The notes below the pieces were generated by a model. That model searched no databases, was not told where the DNA came from, and worked only from the letters and a program-made list of their open reading frames with translations. Positions 30,361 to 38,721 of a DNA stretch of 64,000 bases are shown in pieces. The stretch is taken from positions 62,001 to 126,000 of the forward strand of contig NZ_JADWOX010000002.1 of assembly GCF_016135805.1 (NCBI RefSeq), given 5' to 3'. Source of the stretch: Caulobacter hibisci (GTDB taxonomy: Bacteria; Pseudomonadota; Alphaproteobacteria; Caulobacterales; Caulobacteraceae). Position 1 is the stretch's first letter, and each line of letters starts with the position of its first letter. The translations under genes were made by a program, and so were the position numbers.

Positions 30361-33300
30361 GGCTCGACCGCCGATCCTTCCTGGCCGCCGGCGGCGCGGG
30401 CCTTGCCGCGACAGGCATGGCCCAGGCCGCGCCGGCGGCCGACCTCCTGGCCGTGCCCGACGAGGGCTGGAGCCTGTGGATCGACCAGGCCGCGGCCTGG
30501 AAGGACGATACGCTGCACCTCCCCAGCGCCGTCGATCTGCTGACCCTGCCCATCAACCCGCCGACCGGCGGCTGGAGCGCGCTGCAGGCGCCCGAAGCCA
30601 TCACCGTCAGCCTGCCGACCACGGTCGAGGAGCACTTCTGGGGCAAGTTCGCCTCGCGTCCCTACGGCGCCGACGAATACCGCTACGCCGAGGACGACGA
30701 CGTGCCGCGCTACGGCGCCTACAAGGGCGTGTCCTGGTGGTCGCGGTCGATCGACATTCCCGCCGCCGCCAAGGGCAAGCGGGTGCTGCTGAACCTGCGC
30801 GGCGCGCGGCTGCGGGCCGAGGTGTTCCTGAACGAGCGGCTGGTCGGCTATTCGATCATGTCGGAGCTGCCCTTCGCCTGCGACCTGACGGCGGCGATGC
30901 TGCCGGGCCAGGCCAACCGCCTGTCGATCCGCATCACCAATCCCGGCGGCCGCTTCGACTGGCGCGACAGCACCACCATGGCCTGGGGCAAGGTCAAGCT
31001 TTTCGCCTCGCACGGCTTCGGCGGCCTCGACCGCGGCCTGTCGCTGAGCATCCACCCACTGGCCGCGCGCATCGATGACGCCTGGGTGCTGAACACGGCG
31101 CAGCCCCGAACGGTCACGGCCTTCATGGATGTGGTGCTGGAGAAGCCGGCCACACACCCCGAACGCCTGCGCGCCAAGGCCTCGGCGATCCTGGTCGACG
31201 ACAGCGGCGCGCCGGTCGCCGCCGAGATCAAGCTGGAAAGCCTCGAAGCCCTCGAAGGCGGCCGCCGCCTGCGCGCCCGCTTCACGGTGACCGCGCCCAA
31301 GGCCGACCTCTGGGACCTCGACACGCCGCGCCTGCATCGCCTGCGCTTCTCATGGGCCGAGACCAGACGCGAGATCGACGCCCGCGAGGTTCGCTTCGGT
31401 TTCCGCTGGTTCGGCGTCGAGGGCGTGGGGACCAACGCCCTGCTGCGGCTGAACGGCCGCCGCATCCGGCTCTATTCGGCGATCTCCTGGGGCTATTGGG
31501 GCTTCAACGGCCTGTGGCCGACGCCGCAACTAGCCGGTCGCGAGGTCACCGCCGCCCGGACCCTGGGCCTCAACGCGCTGCACTTCCACCGCAACGTCGG
31601 CAAGCCCGAGGTCTTCCAGGCCATGGACGAGATGGGCCTGCTGCGGGTGATGGAGCCCGGCGGCGGCCGACACGCCATCGGCCGCGACCTCAAGCCTGGC
31701 GAAGCCCTGCCGCCCGCCGACGCCTTCAGCCGTCAGTTCATGATCGAGAAGTGCCAGGCCATGGTGCGGGCCTTCCGCTCGCACCCGTCGCTGGCCCACT
31801 ACACCCTGCAGAACGAGATCGGCGCGAACCTGGCCAATCCCGACGTGCAGCATGTGCTGAAGGCCATGCACGACCTCGACCCCAGCCGGGCGGTCATCCT
31901 CAACGACGGCTTCGTCAAGCGCGGCGCGGCCCAGGCCATGTACCTGCCCTATGACGACCACTACTACCGCTCCGACGTCGAGGCATGGGGCGGTTGGTGG
32001 GTCGAGCACCAGGGCGCCGGCGACCAGTGGTACGACCGCTTCTACGCGGGCAAGGACGACTACATTCACCGCCAGACCGGCAAGCCGTTCATCGTCGAGT
32101 TCGGCGAGATGCAGGGCTGCGCGGTGGCCGACAACCATGTGGCCATGGTCGCCGAGATCCTGGCCAAGGGCGGCAAGAGCTACGATCTCGAAGACCACAA
32201 GGCGATCGTCGGCGCGACCAGCGACTTCCTCGACCGCTGGGGCTTCCGGAAGGCCTTCCCGACCACCGAGGCGCTGTTCCTGTCGGTTGGGACCAAGGCC
32301 TATGACGCCTGGCGCAATTACCTGGAGAGCATCCGCCTGGGCGAAACGGTGGACGTCGCCGCCATCTCCGGCTGGGAGAGCACGGCGATCGAGAACCACT
32401 CGGGCATCGTCGACGTGCTGCGCGGCTTCAAGGCCGATCCGACCCTGATGAGTCAGAGCCTGCGGCCGGTCCTGGCCGTCGCCAAGCCCCGCAAGCTGGC
32501 CTATGCGCCGGGCGAGGCGGCCGAGCTGGACCTCTGGCTGTTCAACGACACCGGCAAGGCCGCGAGCGGCGAGCTGGTGCTCAGCGTGATCGGGCCGGAC
32601 GGCGCGGCGCGGGCGGCGGGGCGCTGGTCCGCGCCTGCCCACGAACCCGATCGCCTGTCGTGGCTGGTCGCCGAAAGCGTCCGCACCCCGGCCTTCGAGC
32701 GGGAAGGGCGGTATGTCATCCGCCTGGTGTTGGCCGGCTCGGGCGAGGTGATTTCCGACCGCGAGGTCTGGGTCGCCGCACCGCATAGCGGTCCGCGCCG
32801 CAAGCTGAAGCTCGCCGTCTCGGGCGTGGCCAGGAGCTTGCGCACCCAACTCGAAAACCAGCCCGGCGTCGCGGTCGAGGATTTCAAGCCCGGCGCTCGC
32901 TACGACGGCATCGTCGCCTCGGGCCTGAAGGCCAACGAGATCGTCCGTCGCCAGGTCGGCGAACAGACCGGCCTCGAAGCCCAGCCCAAGAAGGGCGAGA
33001 AGGTCAAACTGGTCCTGGGCGAGCTGCCCGCCGAGGTGCTGGCCGCCGTCCAGGCCGGAACCCCGCTGCTGGCCATGGTGCAGGAAGACGGCCTGGCCGA
33101 AGGCGTCGCTCGGCAGCTCGCTGGCCTAGGCCTCTTCACCTACGCCGGCCAGGTCGGCGGTCTGCGCGCGCCGTGGATGGGCAACTGGAACTACGTCCGC
33201 GCTCACCCGACCTTCGCCGGCATCCCCTCCGACAGGGCCATGAGCGTGCTGCACCAGGTCGAGGGCCAGCCCTCGAACGGCCTGCTGGTTGACGGGCAGG

Positions 33301-33494
33301 GCGTCGAGGTGATCGCCGCCTACAGCCGCGACCACGACCGCCGCAACGGCGCGGCCAGCCTGGTCGCACGCAAGGGAGCGATGCGCGCGCTGGTCCACCG
33401 CCTGCCCGACATGGCCCCGCCGCTCCAGGCCCGCTGGCTGAGCAACGCTCTGGACTGGCTGGCCGCCGATCCGATCACGAGCCCAGGAGGGTGA
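30357..33494 (+). CDS. GH2-family glycosidase, Tat-exported
   Basis: The 1,045-residue protein starts at GTG 30357, whose last two bases fall within the TGA of GH3 (GTGA overlap). The N-terminus has a twin-arginine signal (DRRSFLAAGGAGLAATG). The GH2 jelly roll (about 60-225), immunoglobulin-like domain (about 250-370) and TIM barrel (about 375-690) follow. The acid/base is E487 in LQNEIG and the nucleophile E581 in IVEFGEM. A long C-terminal part (about 700-1045) carries further beta-domains and a glutamine-amidotransferase-like stretch that I cannot name with certainty. The substrate may be a beta-galactoside, mannoside or glucuronide. It acts with GH3 in one operon. Confidence 0.85.
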   Translation: MRLDRRSFLAAGGAGLAATGMAQAAPAADLLAVPDEGWSLWIDQAAAWKDDTLHLPSAVDLLTLPINPPTGGWSALQAPEAITVSLPTTVEEHFWGKFASRPYGADEYRYAEDDDVPRYGAYKGVSWWSRSIDIPAAAKGKRVLLNLRGARLRAEVFLNERLVGYSIMSELPFACDLTAAMLPGQANRLSIRITNPGGRFDWRDSTTMAWGKVKLFASHGFGGLDRGLSLSIHPLAARIDDAWVLNTAQPRTVTAFMDVVLEKPATHPERLRAKASAILVDDSGAPVAAEIKLESLEALEGGRRLRARFTVTAPKADLWDLDTPRLHRLRFSWAETRREIDAREVRFGFRWFGVEGVGTNALLRLNGRRIRLYSAISWGYWGFNGLWPTPQLAGREVTAARTLGLNALHFHRNVGKPEVFQAMDEMGLLRVMEPGGGRHAIGRDLKPGEALPPADAFSRQFMIEKCQAMVRAFRSHPSLAHYTLQNEIGANLANPDVQHVLKAMHDLDPSRAVILNDGFVKRGAAQAMYLPYDDHYYRSDVEAWGGWWVEHQGAGDQWYDRFYAGKDDYIHRQTGKPFIVEFGEMQGCAVADNHVAMVAEILAKGGKSYDLEDHKAIVGATSDFLDRWGFRKAFPTTEALFLSVGTKAYDAWRNYLESIRLGETVDVAAISGWESTAIENHSGIVDVLRGFKADPTLMSQSLRPVLAVAKPRKLAYAPGEAAELDLWLFNDTGKAASGELVLSVIGPDGAARAAGRWSAPAHEPDRLSWLVAESVRTPAFEREGRYVIRLVLAGSGEVISDREVWVAAPHSGPRRKLKLAVSGVARSLRTQLENQPGVAVEDFKPGARYDGIVASGLKANEIVRRQVGEQTGLEAQPKKGEKVKLVLGELPAEVLAAVQAGTPLLAMVQEDGLAEGVARQLAGLGLFTYAGQVGGLRAPWMGNWNYVRAHPTFAGIPSDRAMSVLHQVEGQPSNGLLVDGQGVEVIAAYSRDHDRRNGAASLVARKGAMRALVHRLPDMAPPLQARWLSNALDWLAADPITSPGG

Positions 33495-33665
33495 GCGACG
33501 ATGTCCAGCGCCTAGAGCCATGACCTGACGGCCCGGCCGTCCAGACAACACCAAGAGATGAGCAACGGCCTTCCCGCCGCCACGCCCCTGGCGCGGCGCA
33601 CGGGAGCGCTCGCGCCAAATCCGACGCGTCCGAGAGGCGCGATCCATATTGGGAGGGAAACCAAG

Positions 33666-36600
33666 ATGAACATTCAAAACGGGGCCAAGGCCCCCAGAAC
33701 GCGGCTTCTGGCCGGCGTCTCGCTGGCGGTGCTGCTGAGCCCCGCGCTTGCCTTCGCCCAGGCCCCGGCCAAGCCGGCCGCCGATGCGCCGATCGCCGAC
33801 AACCAGGTCAGCGAGGTGGTCGTCACCGGCTATCGCGCCGCCCTGCGCAGCGCCATCGACACCAAGAAGAACTCCGACGTGATGCTCGACGCCATCAACG
33901 CCGAGGACATCGCCGACTTCCCCGACTCCAACCTCGCGGAATCCTTGCAGCGCCTGCCGGGCATCTCGATCGACCGCGACAATGGCGAGGGCCGCACGAT
34001 CAGCGTTCGCGGCCTGTCGGGCGACTTCAGCCGTGTACGGATCAACAACATGGAGGCCCTGTCGACCGGCGCGGCCAACGACTCCGGCGCCAGCCCCAAC
34101 CGCTCGCGCGCCTTCGACTTCAACGCCTTCGCCTCGGAGCTGTTCAGCTCGGTGCGGGTGCGCAAGTCCTCGTCCGCCGAGGCCGACGAGGGCTCGCTGG
34201 GAGCCACGGTCGACCTGATCACCGGCCGGCCCTTCGACTACAAGAAGAGCGCCTTCGCCCTGTCGGCCGAGGACAGCTATTACCAGAACGGCAAGAAGCA
34301 CAGCCCGCGCATCACGGGCCTGGTGTCCAACCGCTGGTTCGACGGCCGCATGGGCCTGCTGCTGTCTGCCGCCTACGCCAAGCGGACCTCCGAGGACGAC
34401 ACCTACGCCCGGGGCGGCGGCTCGGCCGACTACGTCTATCGCGGCTCGACCTGGACCGGCGACGAACTGCCCGGCCGCGCCGGCTTCGCCGCCCCGACCG
34501 GCACGGTGTTCACCGCTCTGATCCCGACCACCCTGACGGGCGCAGCGCTGGACGCCTACAAGGCCAATCCCGCCAACTACTACAATCCGCTGGCCAACCC
34601 GGCCGCCTATGCCGAGCTGACCGGTTCCGATCCCGCCGCCTACGCCAAGCTCTATCCCAACTGCGCGGCGACCGCGGCCCAGTCGGTGGCGACCCTGACG
34701 CCTGTCTCGCCGGGCTGCAACGACAGCCTGATCCGCTTTCCGGCCCTGCCGTCGATCGCCCAGCGCGACGTGGAGACCGAGCGCCTGGGACTGACCGGCG
34801 CGTTCCAGTTCGAGATCGGCCCGCGCACCAAGCTGTCGGTCGACGGCCTCTATTCGAAGTTCGAGAGCACCAGCACCAACTACCAGCTCTCGCCCGTCGG
34901 CCTGAACCGCAACAACACCAACGCCAGCTACCAGTACGGGGCCAACGTCCCCACCGCCACGGCCCGCGCCGGCAGCGCCATGACCGACGCCCAGCGCCGC
35001 GCCCTCTATCCTGGCGGCTGCACCTTCACGGCCGAGACCGACCTCAATCCCGGCCAGGACTGCGGCCAGCAGCTGTACGGGGCTAGCCCCGTCAGCGGCT
35101 ATGCCTTCAGCTACAATCCCAACAACCTGGATCCTTACGAGTACTACACCAACCCGTCCTCGCCCGGTTACGCCGGTCCGGCCGCGTCCCTGCCGTTCCG
35201 CGGCGACCTGATCGGCCGCCCGTCGGTGAAGCTGCTCGACGCCGAGGTGGTCGGCCAGAACGCCGAATATCTGAAGCTGGGCAATGTCGACTGGCGCTCG
35301 GGCGCGGACCGGGGCGCCTACACCACCGACTTCCGCCAGGTCTCGGCCGAACTGACCCATGAGTTCAGCGACAGGCTGAAGGCCACCCTGGCCTACGGAG
35401 CCTCGCGCTCTGAGAACAAGAACACCGGCACCCTGGTCGAGTTCAACTACATGGACGCCCAGGAGGCGTTCATCTTCGACGAGCGGGGCGCTAACGGCAT
35501 GCCGCGCTTCGACGTCGGCTTCGACGCGGCCGATCCGACCAAGTGGGGCATCGTCAAGGGCTTCTCAGGGATGCGCCACTACAAGCGCAACACCCTGAAC
35601 ACCTACAATGGCGTCAAGGGCGACGTGTCCTATGAGCTTGACGACAACTGGACGATCAAGTTCGGGGTCACTGGCCGCAAGTACGAGTTCTCGACCGACC
35701 AGTACGAGCGCAACAACGACCTCCTGAACCCCACCGAAAAGGAGGCTGGCGTCAGCGTCGCCTCGCTGGGTCAGGTGATCGAGTTCGGCCAGGGGCTGGA
35801 CGTGCCGACGGGCACGACGACCCGCTTCTTCGCCCCCAACCTGGAGGCCTTCGACAGCGTCTTCGGCTTCACCTGTGACTGCATCAACAAGTACGGCGAC
35901 TTCCGTATCACCCGGAAGCGCAACCGCTCGGCCTCGTTCGAGGTGGCCGAGAAGAATCTGGCCTACTACGCCCAGTTCGGCTTCAACTACGAGGTCTGGG
36001 GCGGCCGGCGGATGTTCGGCAACATCGGCGTGCGCCAGGCCCACACCGACGTCGAGTCCACGGGCGAGACCACGGCCGGCCGGGTGATCAAGGGCGAGAA
36101 CAAGTACACCGACACCCTGCCGTCCGGGAACCTGACCTGGGAAGCCTGGGACAACCTCTATATCCGCTTCGCCGCCGCTAAGGTCATGGCCCGCCCGCTG
36201 CTGGGCAACCTGTCGCCAGCCATCACCGGGGTCAGCATCCCAAGCGACGGCTCGGTCACCGGCGGCACGCTCACGGTCGGCAACCCGAAGCTCTCGCCGT
36301 TCCGCGGCAAGGCCTTCGACGTGGCGGCCGAGTGGTACTTCGCCAAGGGCGGCCTGATCAGCCTGGGCTACTTCCGCAAGGACATCGATTCCTATCCGCA
36401 GACGGTGTTCTACGAGGCCCCGCTGTCGGAGTTCCTCGACGCCGACGCCATCGCCCAGCTGAAGGCCCAGTTTCCGGGCGAGACCGGCGGCGACGTCTTC
36501 CGCCGCGCCTATATCGACGCCGACAACGTGATGTTGGCCCGCCAGGTCCGCGACGCGCCGGGCGGGGTGCTGCAGGGCGTCGAGTTCAGCTACCAGCAGG

Positions 36601-37130
36601 ACTTCACCTTCCTGCCCTGGTACTTCAAGAACCTCGGCGTCCAGTTCAACGTCACCAAGCTCGACACCGAGCTGAAGTACATCCTCGATCCGGGCTCGGT
36701 GAACGCCACCACCGGCGCGGTGATCAAGGCTCCGGTCTACGGCGCCGGCCCCTGGCTGGGCGCTTCGCCCAAGGGGGTCAACTTCACGGTCTATTACGAG
36801 ACCAAGAAGTTCAACGCCCGGGTCTCGATGGCCCAGCGCGACGAGTACTACACCAAGTATCCGGTCGGGGCCGGCAACTGCGACCCGGGCCTGCAGGCCA
36901 ACGGCTCGGCCTGTGACGGCCCGCTGATCAACGAGTTCGACGGGGCCAAGTCGACGATGAACGTCGACTTCTCGATGCGCTACCAGCCGCTCAAGCAGGT
37001 CAGCATCACCTTCGAGGCGCTGAACATCACCGACGAGAAGTCCGAGCGCTTCACCTTCACCGACCCGGTGATCCTGTCCTACGGCGGCAGCGGCCCCAAC
37101 TACCGGGTGGGGGTGCGCTACAAGTACTAG
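33666..37130 (+). CDS. Large TonB-dependent receptor
   Basis: The 1,154-residue protein starts at ATG 33666 behind GGGAGGGAAACCAAG, with a signal peptide (about 1-34, ending AFAQ), a TonB box (SEVVVTGYR at about 49-57), a plug beginning SNLAESLQRLPGISIDRDNG and a long barrel ending NYRVGVRYKY. The DNEGR-type plug and size place it with the carbohydrate receptors abundant in Caulobacter and Xanthomonas. It would import oligosaccharides cut by the neighbouring enzymes. A strong intrinsic terminator follows at 37215-37250. The 171-base leader (33495-33665) shows no operator of the two designs found elsewhere. Confidence 0.93.
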   Translation: MNIQNGAKAPRTRLLAGVSLAVLLSPALAFAQAPAKPAADAPIADNQVSEVVVTGYRAALRSAIDTKKNSDVMLDAINAEDIADFPDSNLAESLQRLPGISIDRDNGEGRTISVRGLSGDFSRVRINNMEALSTGAANDSGASPNRSRAFDFNAFASELFSSVRVRKSSSAEADEGSLGATVDLITGRPFDYKKSAFALSAEDSYYQNGKKHSPRITGLVSNRWFDGRMGLLLSAAYAKRTSEDDTYARGGGSADYVYRGSTWTGDELPGRAGFAAPTGTVFTALIPTTLTGAALDAYKANPANYYNPLANPAAYAELTGSDPAAYAKLYPNCAATAAQSVATLTPVSPGCNDSLIRFPALPSIAQRDVETERLGLTGAFQFEIGPRTKLSVDGLYSKFESTSTNYQLSPVGLNRNNTNASYQYGANVPTATARAGSAMTDAQRRALYPGGCTFTAETDLNPGQDCGQQLYGASPVSGYAFSYNPNNLDPYEYYTNPSSPGYAGPAASLPFRGDLIGRPSVKLLDAEVVGQNAEYLKLGNVDWRSGADRGAYTTDFRQVSAELTHEFSDRLKATLAYGASRSENKNTGTLVEFNYMDAQEAFIFDERGANGMPRFDVGFDAADPTKWGIVKGFSGMRHYKRNTLNTYNGVKGDVSYELDDNWTIKFGVTGRKYEFSTDQYERNNDLLNPTEKEAGVSVASLGQVIEFGQGLDVPTGTTTRFFAPNLEAFDSVFGFTCDCINKYGDFRITRKRNRSASFEVAEKNLAYYAQFGFNYEVWGGRRMFGNIGVRQAHTDVESTGETTAGRVIKGENKYTDTLPSGNLTWEAWDNLYIRFAAAKVMARPLLGNLSPAITGVSIPSDGSVTGGTLTVGNPKLSPFRGKAFDVAAEWYFAKGGLISLGYFRKDIDSYPQTVFYEAPLSEFLDADAIAQLKAQFPGETGGDVFRRAYIDADNVMLARQVRDAPGGVLQGVEFSYQQDFTFLPWYFKNLGVQFNVTKLDTELKYILDPGSVNATTGAVIKAPVYGAGPWLGASPKGVNFTVYYETKKFNARVSMAQRDEYYTKYPVGAGNCDPGLQANGSACDGPLINEFDGAKSTMNVDFSMRYQPLKQVSITFEALNITDEKSERFTFTDPVILSYGGSGPNYRVGVRYKY

Positions 37131-37214
37131 GGGCGCCCGCGAGACTGGCCGGCGCGCCCCTCCGCGCGGCGGCCGCCCGCCTTCGGCTTTCCCCAGGGCC
37201 TGGAAGGCGGCCTA

Positions 37215-37250
37215 GGCGGAGGACCCTCGCGGTCCTCCGCCGTTTCTTTT
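37215..37250 (+). terminator. Intrinsic terminator after the large TBDR
   Basis: GGCGGAGGACC (37215-37225) pairs perfectly with GGTCCTCCGCC (37231-37241) around CTCGC and is followed by GTTTCTTTT. The 11-base-pair GC-rich stem with a T-rich tail is a classical Rho-independent terminator. Confidence 0.9.
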
Positions 37251-37271
37251 CAACGTGCGAAGGTGCGGACC

Positions 37272-38501
37272 ATGACCATGCAAGAGCGGATACCGCGTCG
37301 AACCCTGCTTGCGGGCCTCGGGGCCGGACTGGTTCTGCCTGCCGCCGCCCGGGCCGGAGACCTCGCCGCCGCCGGCTGGGCCAGCGCCAGGGGCGGGGAG
37401 GGCGGCCGAACCCTGCGCGTCACCACCTTGGCGCCCGACGGCCCAGGCTCGTTCCGCGCCGCCGTCGAGGCGGCTGGACCGCGCAAGGTGGTGTTCGACG
37501 TCGTCGGCGTCATCGACCTTGGCCGCAAGAGCATCCGTATCCGCGAGCCGTTCCTGACCGTCGCCGGCGAGACCGCGCCGTCGCCGGGGATCACCTTCAT
37601 CCGTGGCGGCATCCAGGTGGAAAGCCACGACGTCGTCCTGCGCCATCTGCGCGTCCGCGCCGGCCGCGACGGCGCGCCCGATCGCAGCGGCTGGGAGGTG
37701 GATGGGATCACCTGCTGGAAGGCCCATGACGTGATCGTCGACCATTGCTCGATCGCCTGGGCCACCGACGAGAACCTCTCGGCCTCCGGCCCGCGCTTCG
37801 ACGGCGGCGACACGGTGGAGGCCTGGCGTCAGGGAACCTCCCGCCGCATCACCTTCAGCAACAACATCGTGTCCGAGGGGCTGTCGCACGCCAGCCACGT
37901 GAAGGGCGAGCACTCCAAGGGCACGCTGATCCACGACAACGCGACGGAAGTCCTGATCGTCGGAAACCTCTACGCCCACAATTTGGAGCGCAACCAGCTG
38001 TTCAAGGGCGCGGTCCACGCCGTCTCGGTCAACAACCTGGTCTACGATCCGGGCACGCGGGCCATGCACTACGCGCTCAACGCCCCGGAGTGGGAGGGCC
38101 GCGCCTGGCAGGTGGGGCAGCTGGCCCTGGTCGGCAATGTGATCAAGGGCGGCGCCTCGACCCGGCCGGACTTGCCGTTCCTGATCGTCGAAGGTCAGGG
38201 CGACCTCGACCTCTACGCCCGCGACAACCGCGCGGCCTATGCCGACGGCCGGCCGATGCCCGAGCTGCGGGTGCTGCCGACCACGCCCCTGCCGAAGGTG
38301 CGCCGGCTGGCGCGGCCGCCGCTGTGGCCGAAGGGGCTGAAGGCGCTTCCGGCTTCCGCGGTTGAAGCCAGCGTCCTGGCCACCGCCGGCGCAAGACCGT
38401 GGGATCGCGACGCCATCGACCTGCGGGTGTTGCGGCAGGTGAAGGACGGGACCGGCCGCGTCATTGACGATGAAAAGGAAGTCGGCGGGTATCCCAAATA
38501 A
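37272..38501 (+). CDS. PL1-like pectate lyase / beta-helix protein
   Basis: The 409-residue protein most likely starts at ATG 37272, 9 bases after GAAGG (GTG 37263 or ATG 37278 are possible). A twin-arginine signal (IPRRTLLAGLGAGLVLP) is followed by a right-handed beta-helix fold. Typical PL1 blocks are LAPDGPGSFRAAVEAAGPRK, IVFDVVG-type strands (here VVFDVVGVID), VILRHLRVRAG-like turns and VIVDHCSIAWATDE. It would cleave polygalacturonate or a related polymer by beta-elimination outside the cytoplasm. It lies after the receptor's terminator, so it has its own promoter. Substrate specificity is not proven, but the DHCS block supports the family. Confidence 0.78.
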   Translation: MTMQERIPRRTLLAGLGAGLVLPAAARAGDLAAAGWASARGGEGGRTLRVTTLAPDGPGSFRAAVEAAGPRKVVFDVVGVIDLGRKSIRIREPFLTVAGETAPSPGITFIRGGIQVESHDVVLRHLRVRAGRDGAPDRSGWEVDGITCWKAHDVIVDHCSIAWATDENLSASGPRFDGGDTVEAWRQGTSRRITFSNNIVSEGLSHASHVKGEHSKGTLIHDNATEVLIVGNLYAHNLERNQLFKGAVHAVSVNNLVYDPGTRAMHYALNAPEWEGRAWQVGQLALVGNVIKGGASTRPDLPFLIVEGQGDLDLYARDNRAAYADGRPMPELRVLPTTPLPKVRRLARPPLWPKGLKALPASAVEASVLATAGARPWDRDAIDLRVLRQVKDGTGRVIDDEKEVGGYPK

Positions 38502-38502
38502 T

Positions 38503-38670
38503 CCCTCTCCCCTTGCGGGAGAGGGTGGCCTGCGAAGCAGGTCGGGTGAGGGGTCTCTCAAAACTGAAAGCTGCGCGCTGCGGTAAGGCCGGGTGAAGCG
38601 CTCCCACCTGAGAGACCCCTCATCCGACGACCTTCGGTCGCCACCTTCTCCCGCAAGGGGAGAAGGATCG
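38503..38670. repeat. Mirror-paired CTCTCCC/CTTCTCCC repeats
   Basis: The left unit (38503-38560) carries CCCTCTCCCCTTGCGGGAGA and onward with GGTGAGGGGTCTCTC. The right unit (38609-38670) starts GAGAGACCCCTCA and ends with the CCTTCTCCC-GCAAG-GGGAGAAGG hairpin. The units are inverted copies about 50 bases apart. The right half repeats the element at 1241-1270 almost exactly. The gap 38502-38721 contains nothing else. Confidence 0.8.
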
Positions 38671-38721
38671 CTCGGGCTTCTACACGCGTTTGACCCCCGA
38701 CCAGTAACCAAGGCGGGCGTC